NCBI GenBank assembly: GCA_963749715.1
Contig: CAVVNR010000006.1
Coordinates: forward strand, 434,001 to 498,000
DNA: 64,000 nucleotides
Direction of reading: 5' to 3'
From: Roseiarcus sp963749715
GTDB taxonomy: Bacteria > Pseudomonadota > Alphaproteobacteria > Rhizobiales > Beijerinckiaceae
The notes beneath the pieces are model-generated. The model did no database searches. It saw only the letters and a program-made list of their open reading frames with translations, and was not told the origin of the DNA. This document shows, piece by piece, positions 52,215 to 60,735 of the stretch. A program made the translations under genes and the position numbers. Position 1 is the stretch's first letter. The number at the start of each line of letters is the position of its first letter.

Positions 52215-53783
52215 ATGGCGCTCTCGGCCAAACTGACGATGCGGCAGGGTCAGACCATGGTTCTGACGCCGCAGCTGTTGCAGGCGATCAAGCTGTTGCA
52301 GATGCCCAACCTCGAGCTGACGCAGTTCATCGAGAACGAGTTGACGAGCAATCCGCTGCTTGAACGGGCGGAAGAGCGCGAGGACTCACACCCTGAGCCG
52401 CCCGACGGCGGCGCCCAGTCCGCGACGGAGACGTCGGCCGAGCCCTGCGACTGGGCCGGGGAAGCGTTGGAGACCGACGCCGCGGGCCTTGCCGCCAACC
52501 TCGGCACCGAGGTCGACAACGCCTTTGACTCGGACCGCAGCGCGCCGGCGCTCAAATCCATGCCCTCCGAAGGCTTGAGCGCGAACGCCTGGACTGGCCT
52601 CGGGGGGGGCTCGGACGCCGGCGAAGCGCCCGACCTCGAAGCTTATGTCGCCGAATCGCTCACCCTCCGCGACCATCTTCAGCGCCAGGCCGCGATCGCT
52701 ATCGCTGACCCGGCCGAGCGCCTCATCGGCGCCGCGCTGATCGACGCCCTCGATGACGCGGGATATTTCGTCGGCTCGATCGCCGAGACCGCAGACCGGC
52801 TCGGGACAACGGTCGAACGCGTCGAGCGCGTGCTCGCGCGCATGCAAACGCTGGAGCCGACGGGAGTGTTCGCGCGCTCTCTCGCCGAGTGCCTGGCGCT
52901 TCAGCTTCGGGAGCGCGACCGTTTCGATCCGGCGATGCAGGCCTTGATCGCGAACCTGCCGGCGCTCGCCAAGCGCGACTTTCCCTTTTTGCGCCGCGTC
53001 TGCGGCGTCGACGACGAGGACCTGAGCGACATGATCGCCGAGATCCGCCGCCTCGAACCCAAGCCGGGGCGCGCCTTCGGCGATCCGCCGGCCGCGCCGG
53101 CGATCCCGGACGTCCATGTCACCGCCGCGCCGGATTTCGGCTGGCGGGTCGAGCTCAACACCAGGGCGTTGCCGCGGGTGCTGGTCAACGAGGTTTATGC
53201 GGCCGAGATCCGGCGCGGCGCCAAGCGCGAGGAGGACCGCCAGTATGTTTCGACCCAATTGCAGGCGGCCAACTGGCTGACCAAGAGCCTCGAGCAGCGC
53301 GCGCGGACCATCCTGAACGTGGCGAGCGAGATCGTGCGGCGCCAGGATTCGTTTCTGCTCGAAGGCGTGTCGGGCTTGAAGCCGCTGAACTTGAAGATGG
53401 TCGGCGAAGCGATCGGCGTCCACGAATCGACGGTCTCGCGCGCCACCGCGCACAAGTTCATTCAGACGCCGCGCGGCCTGTTCGAGATGAAGTATTTCTT
53501 CACCGCCGCGATCGCCTCGAGCGAGCCCGGCCAGGCCCACTCGGCCGAAGCCGTGCGCCAGCGCATCCGTCAGATGATCGACAGCGAGAACCCGCAAGAG
53601 GTGCTTTCCGACGACGTGATCGTCGAGCGCCTGCGCAAGGCCGACATCCTGGTCGCCCGGCGCACTGTCGCCAAATATCGCGACAGCCTCAGAATCCCTT
53701 CGTCAGTCGAGCGACGCAAGATGAAAATGGCGCCGATGCGCGCCCGGGTCGAACGCGTCAATTCCCTGGCGGTCGAGGCATAA
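52215..53783 (+). CDS. rpoN: RNA polymerase sigma-54 factor
   Basis: 522-residue sigma-54. Region I: MALSAKLTMRQGQTMVLTPQLLQAIKLLQM with the Gln-rich activator-interacting N-terminus. An acidic linker covers about 60-140 (region II). The core-binding and DNA-binding part contains DAGYFVGSIAETA, EPTGVFARSLAECLALQL, GLKPLNLKMVGEAIGVHESTVSR (helix-turn-helix) and the RpoN box ARRTVAKYRDSLRIPSS. It directs transcription from -24/-12 promoters with enhancer-binding activators, often for nitrogen and carbon metabolism. Followed in order by hpf and ptsN, the conserved arrangement. Confidence 0.95.
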   Translation: MALSAKLTMRQGQTMVLTPQLLQAIKLLQMPNLELTQFIENELTSNPLLERAEEREDSHPEPPDGGAQSATETSAEPCDWAGEALETDAAGLAANLGTEVDNAFDSDRSAPALKSMPSEGLSANAWTGLGGGSDAGEAPDLEAYVAESLTLRDHLQRQAAIAIADPAERLIGAALIDALDDAGYFVGSIAETADRLGTTVERVERVLARMQTLEPTGVFARSLAECLALQLRERDRFDPAMQALIANLPALAKRDFPFLRRVCGVDDEDLSDMIAEIRRLEPKPGRAFGDPPAAPAIPDVHVTAAPDFGWRVELNTRALPRVLVNEVYAAEIRRGAKREEDRQYVSTQLQAANWLTKSLEQRARTILNVASEIVRRQDSFLLEGVSGLKPLNLKMVGEAIGVHESTVSRATAHKFIQTPRGLFEMKYFFTAAIASSEPGQAHSAEAVRQRIRQMIDSENPQEVLSDDVIVERLRKADILVARRTVAKYRDSLRIPSSVERRKMKMAPMRARVERVNSLAVEA

Positions 53784-53986
53784 GGTCTAATTTCCTCGCA
53801 AGATGAAGGGGTTGCTGCAACGATTGACACAAGCCCCCGACGCTCCTAACGCTAGCTGCGATCTGGACGCCGCGGCAGCGACAGAGGCGCAGCGCGACGG
53901 GATAGCGGGAACGCGCGGGTGGCGGCGAGGATCGAGCGGCGAGCGACTCTCGCCTTGCCTCGCTTGAAAGGTAAGGCCAGCGTTCG

Positions 53987-54571
53987 ATGACCTTGAGGGT
54001 ATCGGGTAAGAACCTCGACATCGGGGAAGCTTTGCGTCAGCACGTCCTGGAAAAGGTCGAGGCGACGGTCGCCCGCTACTTCAGCGGCTCCGTCGGCGGT
54101 CATGTGGTGGTGACGCGCGAGGGTTCCGGCTATCGCTCGGATTGCACGCTGCGGTTGAGCTCGGGGATCAGCCTGCATGCCGAGGGCCGGGCGCACGAAC
54201 CCTACCTTTGCTTCGAGCAGGCCGCCGACAAGATCGAAAGGCGCCTTCGCCGCTATAAGACGCGTCTCAAGGACCGCGCCGCGGCCGGCGGCGTCGGGCG
54301 GGGCAAAGTCGCCAACTATATGGTGGAGGCGCCCGGCGAAGAGGAAGAGCCCGACGGGGGCTATGATCCTGTCGTCGTGGCCGAGGGAACCGAAGAACTC
54401 AAGTCCCTTTCGGTGGCTTCCGCCGTCGCCGAGCTCGACCTGTCGGGCTCCCCGGTGGTCGTTTTTCAGCATGCCGGCAGTGGCCGCGTGAATGTTGTCT
54501 ATCGACGCCGCGACGGCGCGATCGGCTGGCTCGATCCGCAGGCCTCTCGCGATCCGCCTGGCGCTGCATAA
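53987..54571 (+). CDS. hpf: Ribosome hibernation promoting factor, long form
   Basis: 194 residues. The N-terminal HPF/RaiA domain (MTLRVSGKNLDIGEALRQHV, RRLRRYKTRLKDR) binds the 30S decoding site; a linker follows, and the C-terminal dimerisation domain (ELDLSGSPVVVFQHAGSGRVNVVYRRRDGAIGWLDP) allows 100S dimers. The 203-base gap to rpoN has no gene. Conserved neighbour of rpoN and ptsN. Confidence 0.93.
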   Translation: MTLRVSGKNLDIGEALRQHVLEKVEATVARYFSGSVGGHVVVTREGSGYRSDCTLRLSSGISLHAEGRAHEPYLCFEQAADKIERRLRRYKTRLKDRAAAGGVGRGKVANYMVEAPGEEEEPDGGYDPVVVAEGTEELKSLSVASAVAELDLSGSPVVVFQHAGSGRVNVVYRRRDGAIGWLDPQASRDPPGAA

Positions 54572-54582
54572 GCGGGACGAAC

Positions 54583-55047
54583 ATGTCGTTATCGCAACTC
54601 CTTAAGCCGGATGCGGTGATCGCCGCCCTGAGGGTGAACGGCAAGAAGCAGGCGCTGCAGGAAATGAGCGAGCGCGCCGCGCAGGTCTCAGGCCTGCCGG
54701 CGCGCGCAATCTTCGATGCGCTTTTGCAGCGCGAGCGGCTCGGCTCGACCGGGGTCGGCGATGGCGTCGCCATCCCGCATGGCAAGCTGACCAAATGCCA
54801 GAATATCTTCGGTGTTTTTGCCCGGCTCGAACGCCCGATCGATTTCGAGGCCCCGGACGGGCTGCCGGTCGATCTCATTTTCATGCTGATCGCCCCCGAA
54901 ACAGCGGGCGCCGATCATCTCAAGGCGCTGGCGATGAGCGCGCGCCTGTTGCGCAACGGCGGGGTCTCCGCCCAATTGCGCGCCACCCGAGACCCGGCGG
55001 CGCTCTACGCGCTTCTCACCATGGCGCCGACCTCGAACGCGGCCTGA
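54583..55047 (+). CDS. ptsN: PTS IIA-like nitrogen-regulatory protein
   Basis: 154-residue EIIA-Ntr with the phosphorylated His in DGVAIPHGKL (H66). It takes phosphate from NPr/EI-Ntr and regulates potassium uptake, nitrogen metabolism or sigma-54-linked processes. The order rpoN-hpf-ptsN is the classical one. 11 bases separate it from hpf, so they form an operon. Confidence 0.93.
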   Translation: MSLSQLLKPDAVIAALRVNGKKQALQEMSERAAQVSGLPARAIFDALLQRERLGSTGVGDGVAIPHGKLTKCQNIFGVFARLERPIDFEAPDGLPVDLIFMLIAPETAGADHLKALAMSARLLRNGGVSAQLRATRDPAALYALLTMAPTSNAA

Positions 55048-55069
55048 CCGGCCGGGAGCCTTGCAGCCG

Positions 55070-55309
55070 ATGAAAGCGCGCGTCATCGTGACCTTGAAAT
55101 CCGGCGTGCTCGATCCGCAAGGCAAGGCGATCGAAGGCGCGCTCGCGGGCCTCGCCATCGACGGGCTGAGGAGCGTGCGCCAGGGCAAGATTTTCGACAT
55201 CGAGCTCGACGGCGACGACCGCGCGGCTGCGCGCCGGAGGCTGAGCGAGGCCTGCGAGCGGCTGCTTGCGAACACGATCGTCGAAAACTACGCGATCGAA
55301 ATCGGCTGA
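55070..55309 (+). CDS. purS: Phosphoribosylformylglycinamidine synthase subunit PurS
   Basis: 79-residue small subunit: MKARVIVTLKSGVLDPQGKAI, GLAIDGLRSVRQGKIFDIEL, then ACERLLANTIVENYAIEIG. It bridges PurQ and PurL in the three-part FGAR amidotransferase of purine synthesis. The frame extends to TTG 55061 but the conserved start is ATG 55070. The purQ start is six bases after its stop. Confidence 0.92.
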   Translation: MKARVIVTLKSGVLDPQGKAIEGALAGLAIDGLRSVRQGKIFDIELDGDDRAAARRRLSEACERLLANTIVENYAIEIG

Positions 55310-55315
55310 GGGCCC

Positions 55316-55999
55316 ATGCGCGCGGCGGTGATTCTGTTCCCCGGCATCAATCGCGAAGGCGACGCCGCGCGCGCGCTCAGGCAGGCGACCGGGGCGGAGC
55401 CGGCGATCGTCTGGCACGCCGAGCGCGAACTGCCGGCGGGCGTGGATCTTGTCGTCCTGCCGGGCGGATTCTCCTACGGCGACTATCTGCGCTGCGGCGC
55501 GATCGCCGCGCGCGCCCCGATCATGCGTGCGGTCGGCGACCATGCGGCGGCCGGCGGATTGGTGCTCGGCATCTGCAACGGATTCCAGATCCTGTGCGAG
55601 GCCGGCCTGCTGCCGGGGGTGCTGATGCGCAACGCCCAGCGGCAATTCTTATGCAAGATGCAGCATGTGCGGGTCGAGAACGCGCAAACCCCGTTCACGC
55701 GCCGCTATGCGCCCGGACAAGTCGTCAAATTCGCCATCGCCCACGGCGAAGGCAATTTCGTCGCCGACCACGAGACCATCGAGCGAATCGAGGCCGAGGG
55801 ACGAGTCGCGTTCCGCTACTCCGACGCCAAGGGGCGGGTCGGGGACGCAACCAACCCCAACGGCTCGACCCATTCGATTGCGGGTGTGTTCAACGAGCGG
55901 TTCAACGTGCTCGGGCTGATGCCTCATCCGGAAAATCTGATCGACCCGCTGGTCGGCGGCGTCGATGGGCGCGCGCTTTTCGCTTCCCTCGCGGCATGA
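55316..55999 (+). CDS. purQ: Phosphoribosylformylglycinamidine synthase glutaminase subunit PurQ
   Basis: 227-residue class I glutamine amidotransferase: AVILFPGINREGDAARAL, VLPGGFSYGDYLRCGA, the nucleophile in GICNGFQILCEAGLLPG and the His-Glu pair in MPHPEN near the C-terminus. It supplies ammonia to PurL for the fourth step of purine synthesis. PurL itself is not in the window. Confidence 0.93.
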   Translation: MRAAVILFPGINREGDAARALRQATGAEPAIVWHAERELPAGVDLVVLPGGFSYGDYLRCGAIAARAPIMRAVGDHAAAGGLVLGICNGFQILCEAGLLPGVLMRNAQRQFLCKMQHVRVENAQTPFTRRYAPGQVVKFAIAHGEGNFVADHETIERIEAEGRVAFRYSDAKGRVGDATNPNGSTHSIAGVFNERFNVLGLMPHPENLIDPLVGGVDGRALFASLAA

Positions 56000-56177
56000 A
56001 GGCCGGCATAGTGAGCGGCCTCGCCAGCGCTCAAGTGCTTGCCCGCTATCCTGAAATCGCCGCCGTTCACAATAATCCCCAGGCTTTGGGCAAAAAAATT
56101 TGGCCCGCAGGCATTTTGTCATAGTGCGGGAACCCTTGTCGGCCATTATGTGATCTGCTTAAGGATATTTCGAACAC

Positions 56178-56552
56178 ATGACTGATTCGCTCGACAGGCT
56201 CTTCGCCGCCGTCCAGGAGGCCCGGGACCGAAACCCTTCGGTCTCCCGCACGTCCAAGCTGTTCCGCGACGGCGTGCAGAAAATGGCCAAGAAACTGGCC
56301 GAGGAGGCGATCGAGGTCGGGCTCGACGCGGTCCAGATGAACCGCGAATCGGTGATCCTGGAGAGCGCCGACGTTCTCTATCATCTCGCGGTCATCTGGG
56401 CCGAGTGCGGCGTTTCTCCCGCCGACGTGATGGGGGAAATCGACCGGCGCGAGCGGGTCTACGGCATCGCCGAGAAGCTGCCGAAGCAGGCGAGCGCGGC
56501 GCAGATGCGGCGGATGACGCCTTGGGCGACGCGCCGCAAGGCGCTCTCCTGA
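56178..56552 (+). CDS. hisE: Phosphoribosyl-ATP pyrophosphatase
   Basis: 124-residue all-helical enzyme of histidine synthesis (second step): TDSLDRLFAAVQEARDRNPS, then SRTSKLFRDGVQKMAKKLAEEAIEVGLDAV with the metal-binding Glu residues, and ILESADVLYHLAVIWAECGV. It has the HisE length rather than being part of a HisIE fusion. It stands apart from other his genes. Confidence 0.9.
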   Translation: MTDSLDRLFAAVQEARDRNPSVSRTSKLFRDGVQKMAKKLAEEAIEVGLDAVQMNRESVILESADVLYHLAVIWAECGVSPADVMGEIDRRERVYGIAEKLPKQASAAQMRRMTPWATRRKALS

Positions 56553-56799
56553 GCCGCTCGAACTCGCTGAACGGGCGCCGCGCCCGAGGATCGGGCCTCG
56601 GCGACTGAGGCTTTTCAAGGGCTTGGCCGATCTTTCTGCTCCCGCGCTCGGGCGAGAATGCCGGCTCACGTCAACGGTTTCATCTTGTTTTTTGGCTGCG
56701 CCAGCTCCTGCATGGGCGGGAATCGACTATTTCCGGACTCTAACACCGGACGCGCGCGATAGGGATATTGTCGCAGAAAACGCGAAACGCACGGCGCCC

Positions 56800-56958
56800 C
56801 AAAGAGCCGGCGCTTCCCTGGCGTCCCCGTGGCCTCGGTGTGATCTTTCTTTGCTTTTGCCATTGGTGCAGACTGTCGGCGTCGTAGGCCTCGTCCGCCA
56901 GCAGACGCTTTGGTCTGCGACGGCGCATCGCAGCGACGATGACCCTGTCTCTGCTCAA
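56800..56958 (-). pseudogene. IS5-type transposase fragment
   Basis: The minus strand reads RRRRPKRLLADEAYDADSL and QWQKQRKITPRPRG. The first segment is the typical middle of IS5-like DDE transposases (the ADxAYDxD step precedes a catalytic Asp). Surrounding frames break up immediately, and neither an N-terminus nor the final Glu region is intact. The relic overlaps, on the opposite strand, the start of the gene at 56969. Confidence 0.6.
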
Positions 56959-56968
56959 GGAGGACGCC

Positions 56969-57601
56969 TTGAAAATGAAAGGGACCCTCCAGACTCCGCG
57001 CGCGGGAGAGTACAGCTATGCTCTATATTATTTCGGTTCGGCGGGACTAAAGGATCTCGGGGACAATATTAGAACGTGGTGTTGCTCGAAGTCTGAGGGT
57101 TATTGGGCGGACCAACGTGGCAAAGACTCGCGTGTCGCTCGGACCGGAACTGAGCACGCGACAGAACAGAAAGCGGGTTGGGAGTCCCTATGGGATACGG
57201 ATGCATGGAAGGCGAAACTATACATGCGGAACGACGACAAGGCTGTCGCGATCACCCTCGCGAACGAAACCGGGGCCGAGTTTTTTCACGCCTCGCCGTG
57301 GACATCTTTATTGGTTGCTTCGCCCAGAGTCACGCACAACAGCTTGAACCTCTACCCCGTCCTCGCGCACACATGTTACGATGTCGGTCTTTACAAGAAT
57401 TGGTGTCTCCCTTGTGATCTAGAGGCGATATTGAATCTTCAGTCGCTCCTTTACACCCTGTGGAGGAAACCAGTTGAGATTAAACATAAAGTTTTGCGGA
57501 GCATTGATAACGATAATAGCAAATATTACCAGTTGGTACAAACAACAAATCCAAACGCCCTCGTCGTCGTCGTCGCTAATGACAAGGTGGTGGACCCCTG
57601 A
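56969..57601 (+). CDS. Protein of unknown function, low-GC orphan
   Basis: 210 residues from TTG 56969, with AAGGAGG ending five bases before it (ATG 56975 is an alternative). The gene is visibly lower in GC than its surroundings, roughly 50 against about 65 percent, and its protein is rich in Trp, Tyr, Cys, Asn and Asp (YALYYFGSAGL, NIRTWCCSKSEGYW, YDVGLYKNWCLPCDLEA, SIDNDNSKYYQLV). No domain, membrane helix or signal is recognised. Its 5' end overlaps an IS5 relic on the other strand, which suggests acquisition with an insertion sequence. It could be a genuine novel gene; translation is supported only by the strong ribosome site and the open frame. Confidence 0.55.
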   Translation: MKMKGTLQTPRAGEYSYALYYFGSAGLKDLGDNIRTWCCSKSEGYWADQRGKDSRVARTGTEHATEQKAGWESLWDTDAWKAKLYMRNDDKAVAITLANETGAEFFHASPWTSLLVASPRVTHNSLNLYPVLAHTCYDVGLYKNWCLPCDLEAILNLQSLLYTLWRKPVEIKHKVLRSIDNDNSKYYQLVQTTNPNALVVVVANDKVVDP

Positions 57602-57938
57602 CGCGCCTCATCCCGCGCCTCGGCCGTCGCCGCCAAAGCGGCGCGACATTGGCTTCAATCGGCGCCGGGTCCGCGCGAGGGTCGGCTACTCTTACGAAAC
57701 GAGATGGCCGCTCCGTTGGCCTGCGGGCATCCGGCTTTTCAAGCTCCGCAAGTAAAATGTCCTCGGAGATGTTCGGCGATTTTCTCGCCGCCAGCATGAT
57801 CGAAGGACATCGCCCCGAAGCTGCCGACGGGTGAACCTCTTTCGAGGTTACAGCGGATGGCGAAGCCCGCGCAACGAGCAAATCGTCTGCGGGCGTATTG
57901 ATTGACCTAACGGGCGTTCTCGCGTTGTTGACCCTGTC
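57602..57938. other. 337-base region without a recognised gene
   Basis: Lies after the low-GC orphan and opposite the end of the SDR gene. Composition returns to high GC. Short frames in both directions show no family motif, ribosome site or codon pattern worth calling. No hairpin with a T-run was seen. Confidence 0.45.
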
Positions 57939-58715
57939 TCAGAGCACGACCGGGTTTTGGCCGCCCTCCATCGATAGCGTCACGCCGGTAACGTAGCTCG
58001 CCCTCGCCGACGCCAAAAACAAGACCGCATCGGCGATCTCGCCCGGCGAGGCCATGCGGCCGATCGGGATCCGCTCGACGCTTTTCCGGCGCGCTTCATC
58101 GACTGGGATTTTGGAGAATCGCGCGTCGGCCGCGAGCCCTTCGGCCACTCGGCCGGTCTCCGTCAGACCGGGACTGACGCCGACGACCCGAACGCCTTTG
58201 CTGGCGTAGGCCGCGCCGAGGCCGGCCGTGGCGAGCATCAGCGCCGCATTGGCCGAACCGCCTGGGAGATGGATCGCCGAGGCGACTTTGCCGCCGCCGC
58301 CGATGACGCTGATGACGACCCCCCCGCCCCGCGCCGCCATGCGCTTCACCATCGGATCGATGACGTTGATGTAGGAGAAGAACTTGGCGTTGAACGCTTC
58401 GCGCCAAACATCGGGCGTCAATTGATCGGGCGGGGTCCGCTTCGCGGCGCCGGCGGAATTGACCAAGACGGAGACAGGTCCGAGGCGATCTTCGACCGCC
58501 TCGATCATTGACCCGGCGGCCGCCGCGTCGGTGAGGTCCGCGGCGACCCCGAATGCGTCCTTTATCTGGGCGCAGGCCTCATCGACATTGTCGCGCGACC
58601 GCGAACACAAGGCGATCCGGGCGCCCTCGGCGGCGAAAGCCGAGGCGCAGGCAAGGCCGATGCCCTTCGACCCGCCGGTGACCAGAACGACCTTGCCTTC
58701 GAGACCGAGTTCCAT
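57939..58715 (-). CDS. Short-chain dehydrogenase/reductase lacking the YxxxK motif
   Basis: 258-residue Rossmann protein with an intact nucleotide site (VLVTGGSKGIGLACA) and NSAGAA, but in the region where Ser-Tyr-x-x-x-Lys is expected it reads VISVIGGGGKVASAIHLPGG and SANAALM; Tyr and Lys are absent. The end VTGVTLSMEGGQNPVVL is typical for SDRs. It may therefore be a non-oxidoreductase binder or use other residues; divergent SDRs of this kind occur in several Proteobacteria. Upstream it is followed by the dienelactone-hydrolase relic on the same strand. Confidence 0.82.
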   Translation of the reverse strand: MELGLEGKVVLVTGGSKGIGLACASAFAAEGARIALCSRSRDNVDEACAQIKDAFGVAADLTDAAAAGSMIEAVEDRLGPVSVLVNSAGAAKRTPPDQLTPDVWREAFNAKFFSYINVIDPMVKRMAARGGGVVISVIGGGGKVASAIHLPGGSANAALMLATAGLGAAYASKGVRVVGVSPGLTETGRVAEGLAADARFSKIPVDEARRKSVERIPIGRMASPGEIADAVLFLASARASYVTGVTLSMEGGQNPVVL

Positions 58716-58744
58716 CGCCCAAGGCTCATAGCATTGGTTGCGCC

Positions 58745-58915
58745 GGGGCCCTACTCGCCCACATAATCTCCCGGCGCCGCGCCGAGCGGCGCCAGGCCCG
58801 CGCTTGCGAGCGGCTCGTCGACCACCTTCGCCGCGCCCAGCGTTGGCGAGATAGCCCTTGGCGTCGCCGCCGTCGGGCCGTTTGAAGGTGATGTCGGCGC
58901 CGATTCGCTCCTCCG
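58745..58915 (-). pseudogene. Relic of a dienelactone hydrolase-family gene
   Basis: The minus strand reads GADITFKRPDGGDAKGYLAN and AGRGEGGRRAARKRGPGAARRG, the first part being the N-terminus of dienelactone-hydrolase-type alpha/beta hydrolases (normally followed by a VVVIQEWWGL strand, here lost). The predicted start reads ATC where an ATG would be expected, downstream of AGGAG. Only about 50 codons survive and the catalytic residues are gone. Confidence 0.5.
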
Positions 58916-58983
58916 CGATGTTCCGTCGTGCAAGATCCAGGGAGCGGTACGGCCGGGCCTCCTCGGGCTCAAGAGCGTCAATG

Positions 58984-59916
58984 TCAGCCGAGTTTCGAAC
59001 CGTTGGTCATCAGCAGGACCGCATAGAGCGAGGTGGTGCCGCAGATGAACAGGCGATTGCGCTTGGCGCCGCCGAAGGTCACGTTGGCGACGATTTCCGG
59101 GATCAGGATTTTGCCGATCAGCGTCCCGTCGGGATCGAAGCAGTGGACGCCTTCGCCCGTGCTTGCCCAGACCCTCCCGTCCCGGTCGACGCGAAAACCG
59201 TCGAACAATCCCGCCGTTGATTCGGCGAAGATTTCACCGCCTTTGACGCTTTTCCCATTGGGCGAAACAGAAAAGCGACGGATATGGCGGGGCCCGCTGT
59301 CCTTATGGGTCGCGCCGGTGTCGGCGACATAGAGCACCTTCTCGTCGGGCGAGAACGCGATCCCGTTCGGACGAACCATGTCGTCGACGACGCGCGAGAC
59401 TTCGCTGGTCTTCGCATCGATGCGGTAGACATTGCAGGCGCCGATCTCATGGGGCCCGCGCTCGCCCTCATTGTCGCTGTCGATGCCGTAGGCCGGATCT
59501 GTGAACCAGATCGAATCGTCCGACTTGACGACGACGTCGTTGGGCGAGTTGAGACGCTTGCCCTGCCACTTGTCGGCGAGGATCGTGATCGACCCGTCGA
59601 TCTCGGTGCGCGTGACCCGGCGGGTCAGGTGCTCGCAAGTGACCAGCCTGCCCTGATTGTCGACGGTGTTGCCATTTGAATTGTTCGATGGCTGGCGGAA
59701 GACCGAGACATGGCCAGACGAATCGTCGTAGCGCAGCATGCGGTTGTTGGGAATGTCCGACCAGATAAGATAGCGCCCGGCGGCGAACCATGCCGGGCCT
59801 TCCGACCACACGGCCCCCGTCCACAGTCGTTCGACCCGGATATGACCGGCGAACAGCCGAGCAAAGCGCTTGTCGAGGACGACGAAGTCCGTCCCTTCGA
59901 TCTGTCCGTAGAACAT
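58984..59916 (-). CDS. SMP-30/gluconolactonase-family protein
   Basis: 310-residue six-bladed beta-propeller. Family landmarks are the N-terminal metal Glu region GAVWSEGPAWFAAGRYLIWSD, TCEHLTRRVTR, the metal Asn in KRLNSPNDVVVKSDDSIWFTDPAYGID, NGIAFSPDEKVLYVADTG and the metal Asp in LFDGFRVDRDGRVWAS. These enzymes hydrolyse sugar-acid lactones such as gluconolactone with a divalent cation. It is encoded next to gluconokinase on the same strand, so a gluconate-type pathway is plausible. Confidence 0.9.
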   Translation of the reverse strand: MFYGQIEGTDFVVLDKRFARLFAGHIRVERLWTGAVWSEGPAWFAAGRYLIWSDIPNNRMLRYDDSSGHVSVFRQPSNNSNGNTVDNQGRLVTCEHLTRRVTRTEIDGSITILADKWQGKRLNSPNDVVVKSDDSIWFTDPAYGIDSDNEGERGPHEIGACNVYRIDAKTSEVSRVVDDMVRPNGIAFSPDEKVLYVADTGATHKDSGPRHIRRFSVSPNGKSVKGGEIFAESTAGLFDGFRVDRDGRVWASTGEGVHCFDPDGTLIGKILIPEIVANVTFGGAKRNRLFICGTTSLYAVLLMTNGSKLG

Positions 59917-60038
59917 GGCTCGTCCCCCCTATTTGCCGCGACGGTTATTTCAAGGTTGGCGCCTTCGAGCGCGAACGGCAAGGGCCGCGGCCAGGGCAAT
60001 TGCGACAGATCGAACAGAGCCGCTGCGCGAGCCTCCCG

Positions 60039-60599
60039 TCACGATGGGCGCAGAGCGGCCTTGAGCTCCAGGGCGAGCTTGGGGATCGTCACGCCGAGAT
60101 CCCCGTCGGCGGAGTTCACGATGACGTCCGATTCCCCGTTGGGCGGTTCGAGCGCCGCGAACTGGCTGTCGACGAGGGAAGCCGGCATGTAGTGGCCGTG
60201 GCGGCCGGCGACCCGAGCGCGCATCAACTCCCGATCGGCCTCGAGATAGACAAATGTTAGGCCGCGCCCGACCGGCTCGCGCAGCCGATCGCGATAGACC
60301 CGCCGCAGCGCCGAGCAGGCGACGATCGTCGTCACGCCGCGGCTCAGCCCATCGCGGAGCACGCCGGCGATGCGATCGAGCCATGGCCAGCGATCGTCGT
60401 CGGTCAGCGCGTGTCCGGAAGCCATTTTGGCGCGGGCGGCGTCGGTATGGAGATCGTCCCCGTCGATGAAATCGGCGCCGAGAGCCTCGGCCAGTCGGCG
60501 GCCGACTATTGTTTTTCCCGCGCCCGAGACGCCCATGACGACGATTGCAAGGGCTCGAGACGCATGCGCCGGCCCGTCCGATCTCGAGGAATTCGCCAT
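60039..60599 (-). CDS. gntK: Gluconokinase
   Basis: 186-residue P-loop kinase: VVMGVSGAGKTIVGRRLAEALG (Walker A), FIDGDDLHTDAARAKMASGHALTDDDRWPWLDRI, IVACSALRRVYRDRLRE, TFVYLEADRELMRARVAGRHGHYMPASLVDSQFAALE. This is the full set of gluconate-kinase motifs; it phosphorylates gluconate to 6-phosphogluconate. A longer upstream frame exists but the family starts near ATG 60599. It likely works with the lactonase gene downstream (123-base gap). Confidence 0.92.
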   Translation of the reverse strand: MANSSRSDGPAHASRALAIVVMGVSGAGKTIVGRRLAEALGADFIDGDDLHTDAARAKMASGHALTDDDRWPWLDRIAGVLRDGLSRGVTTIVACSALRRVYRDRLREPVGRGLTFVYLEADRELMRARVAGRHGHYMPASLVDSQFAALEPPNGESDVIVNSADGDLGVTIPKLALELKAALRPS

Positions 60600-60735
60600 C
60601 GACCGCCCGCGGCGCTGATAAGCCCTGCCGCGCTCCCCCCTCAGGATTACCAGCGACGCGCGGCGTGACAAGCCCGGATCGCCGCCAAGGACGCCGAGGC
60701 TTGCGGCGCCCGCCGGCATCCTCCACATTGAGGGC

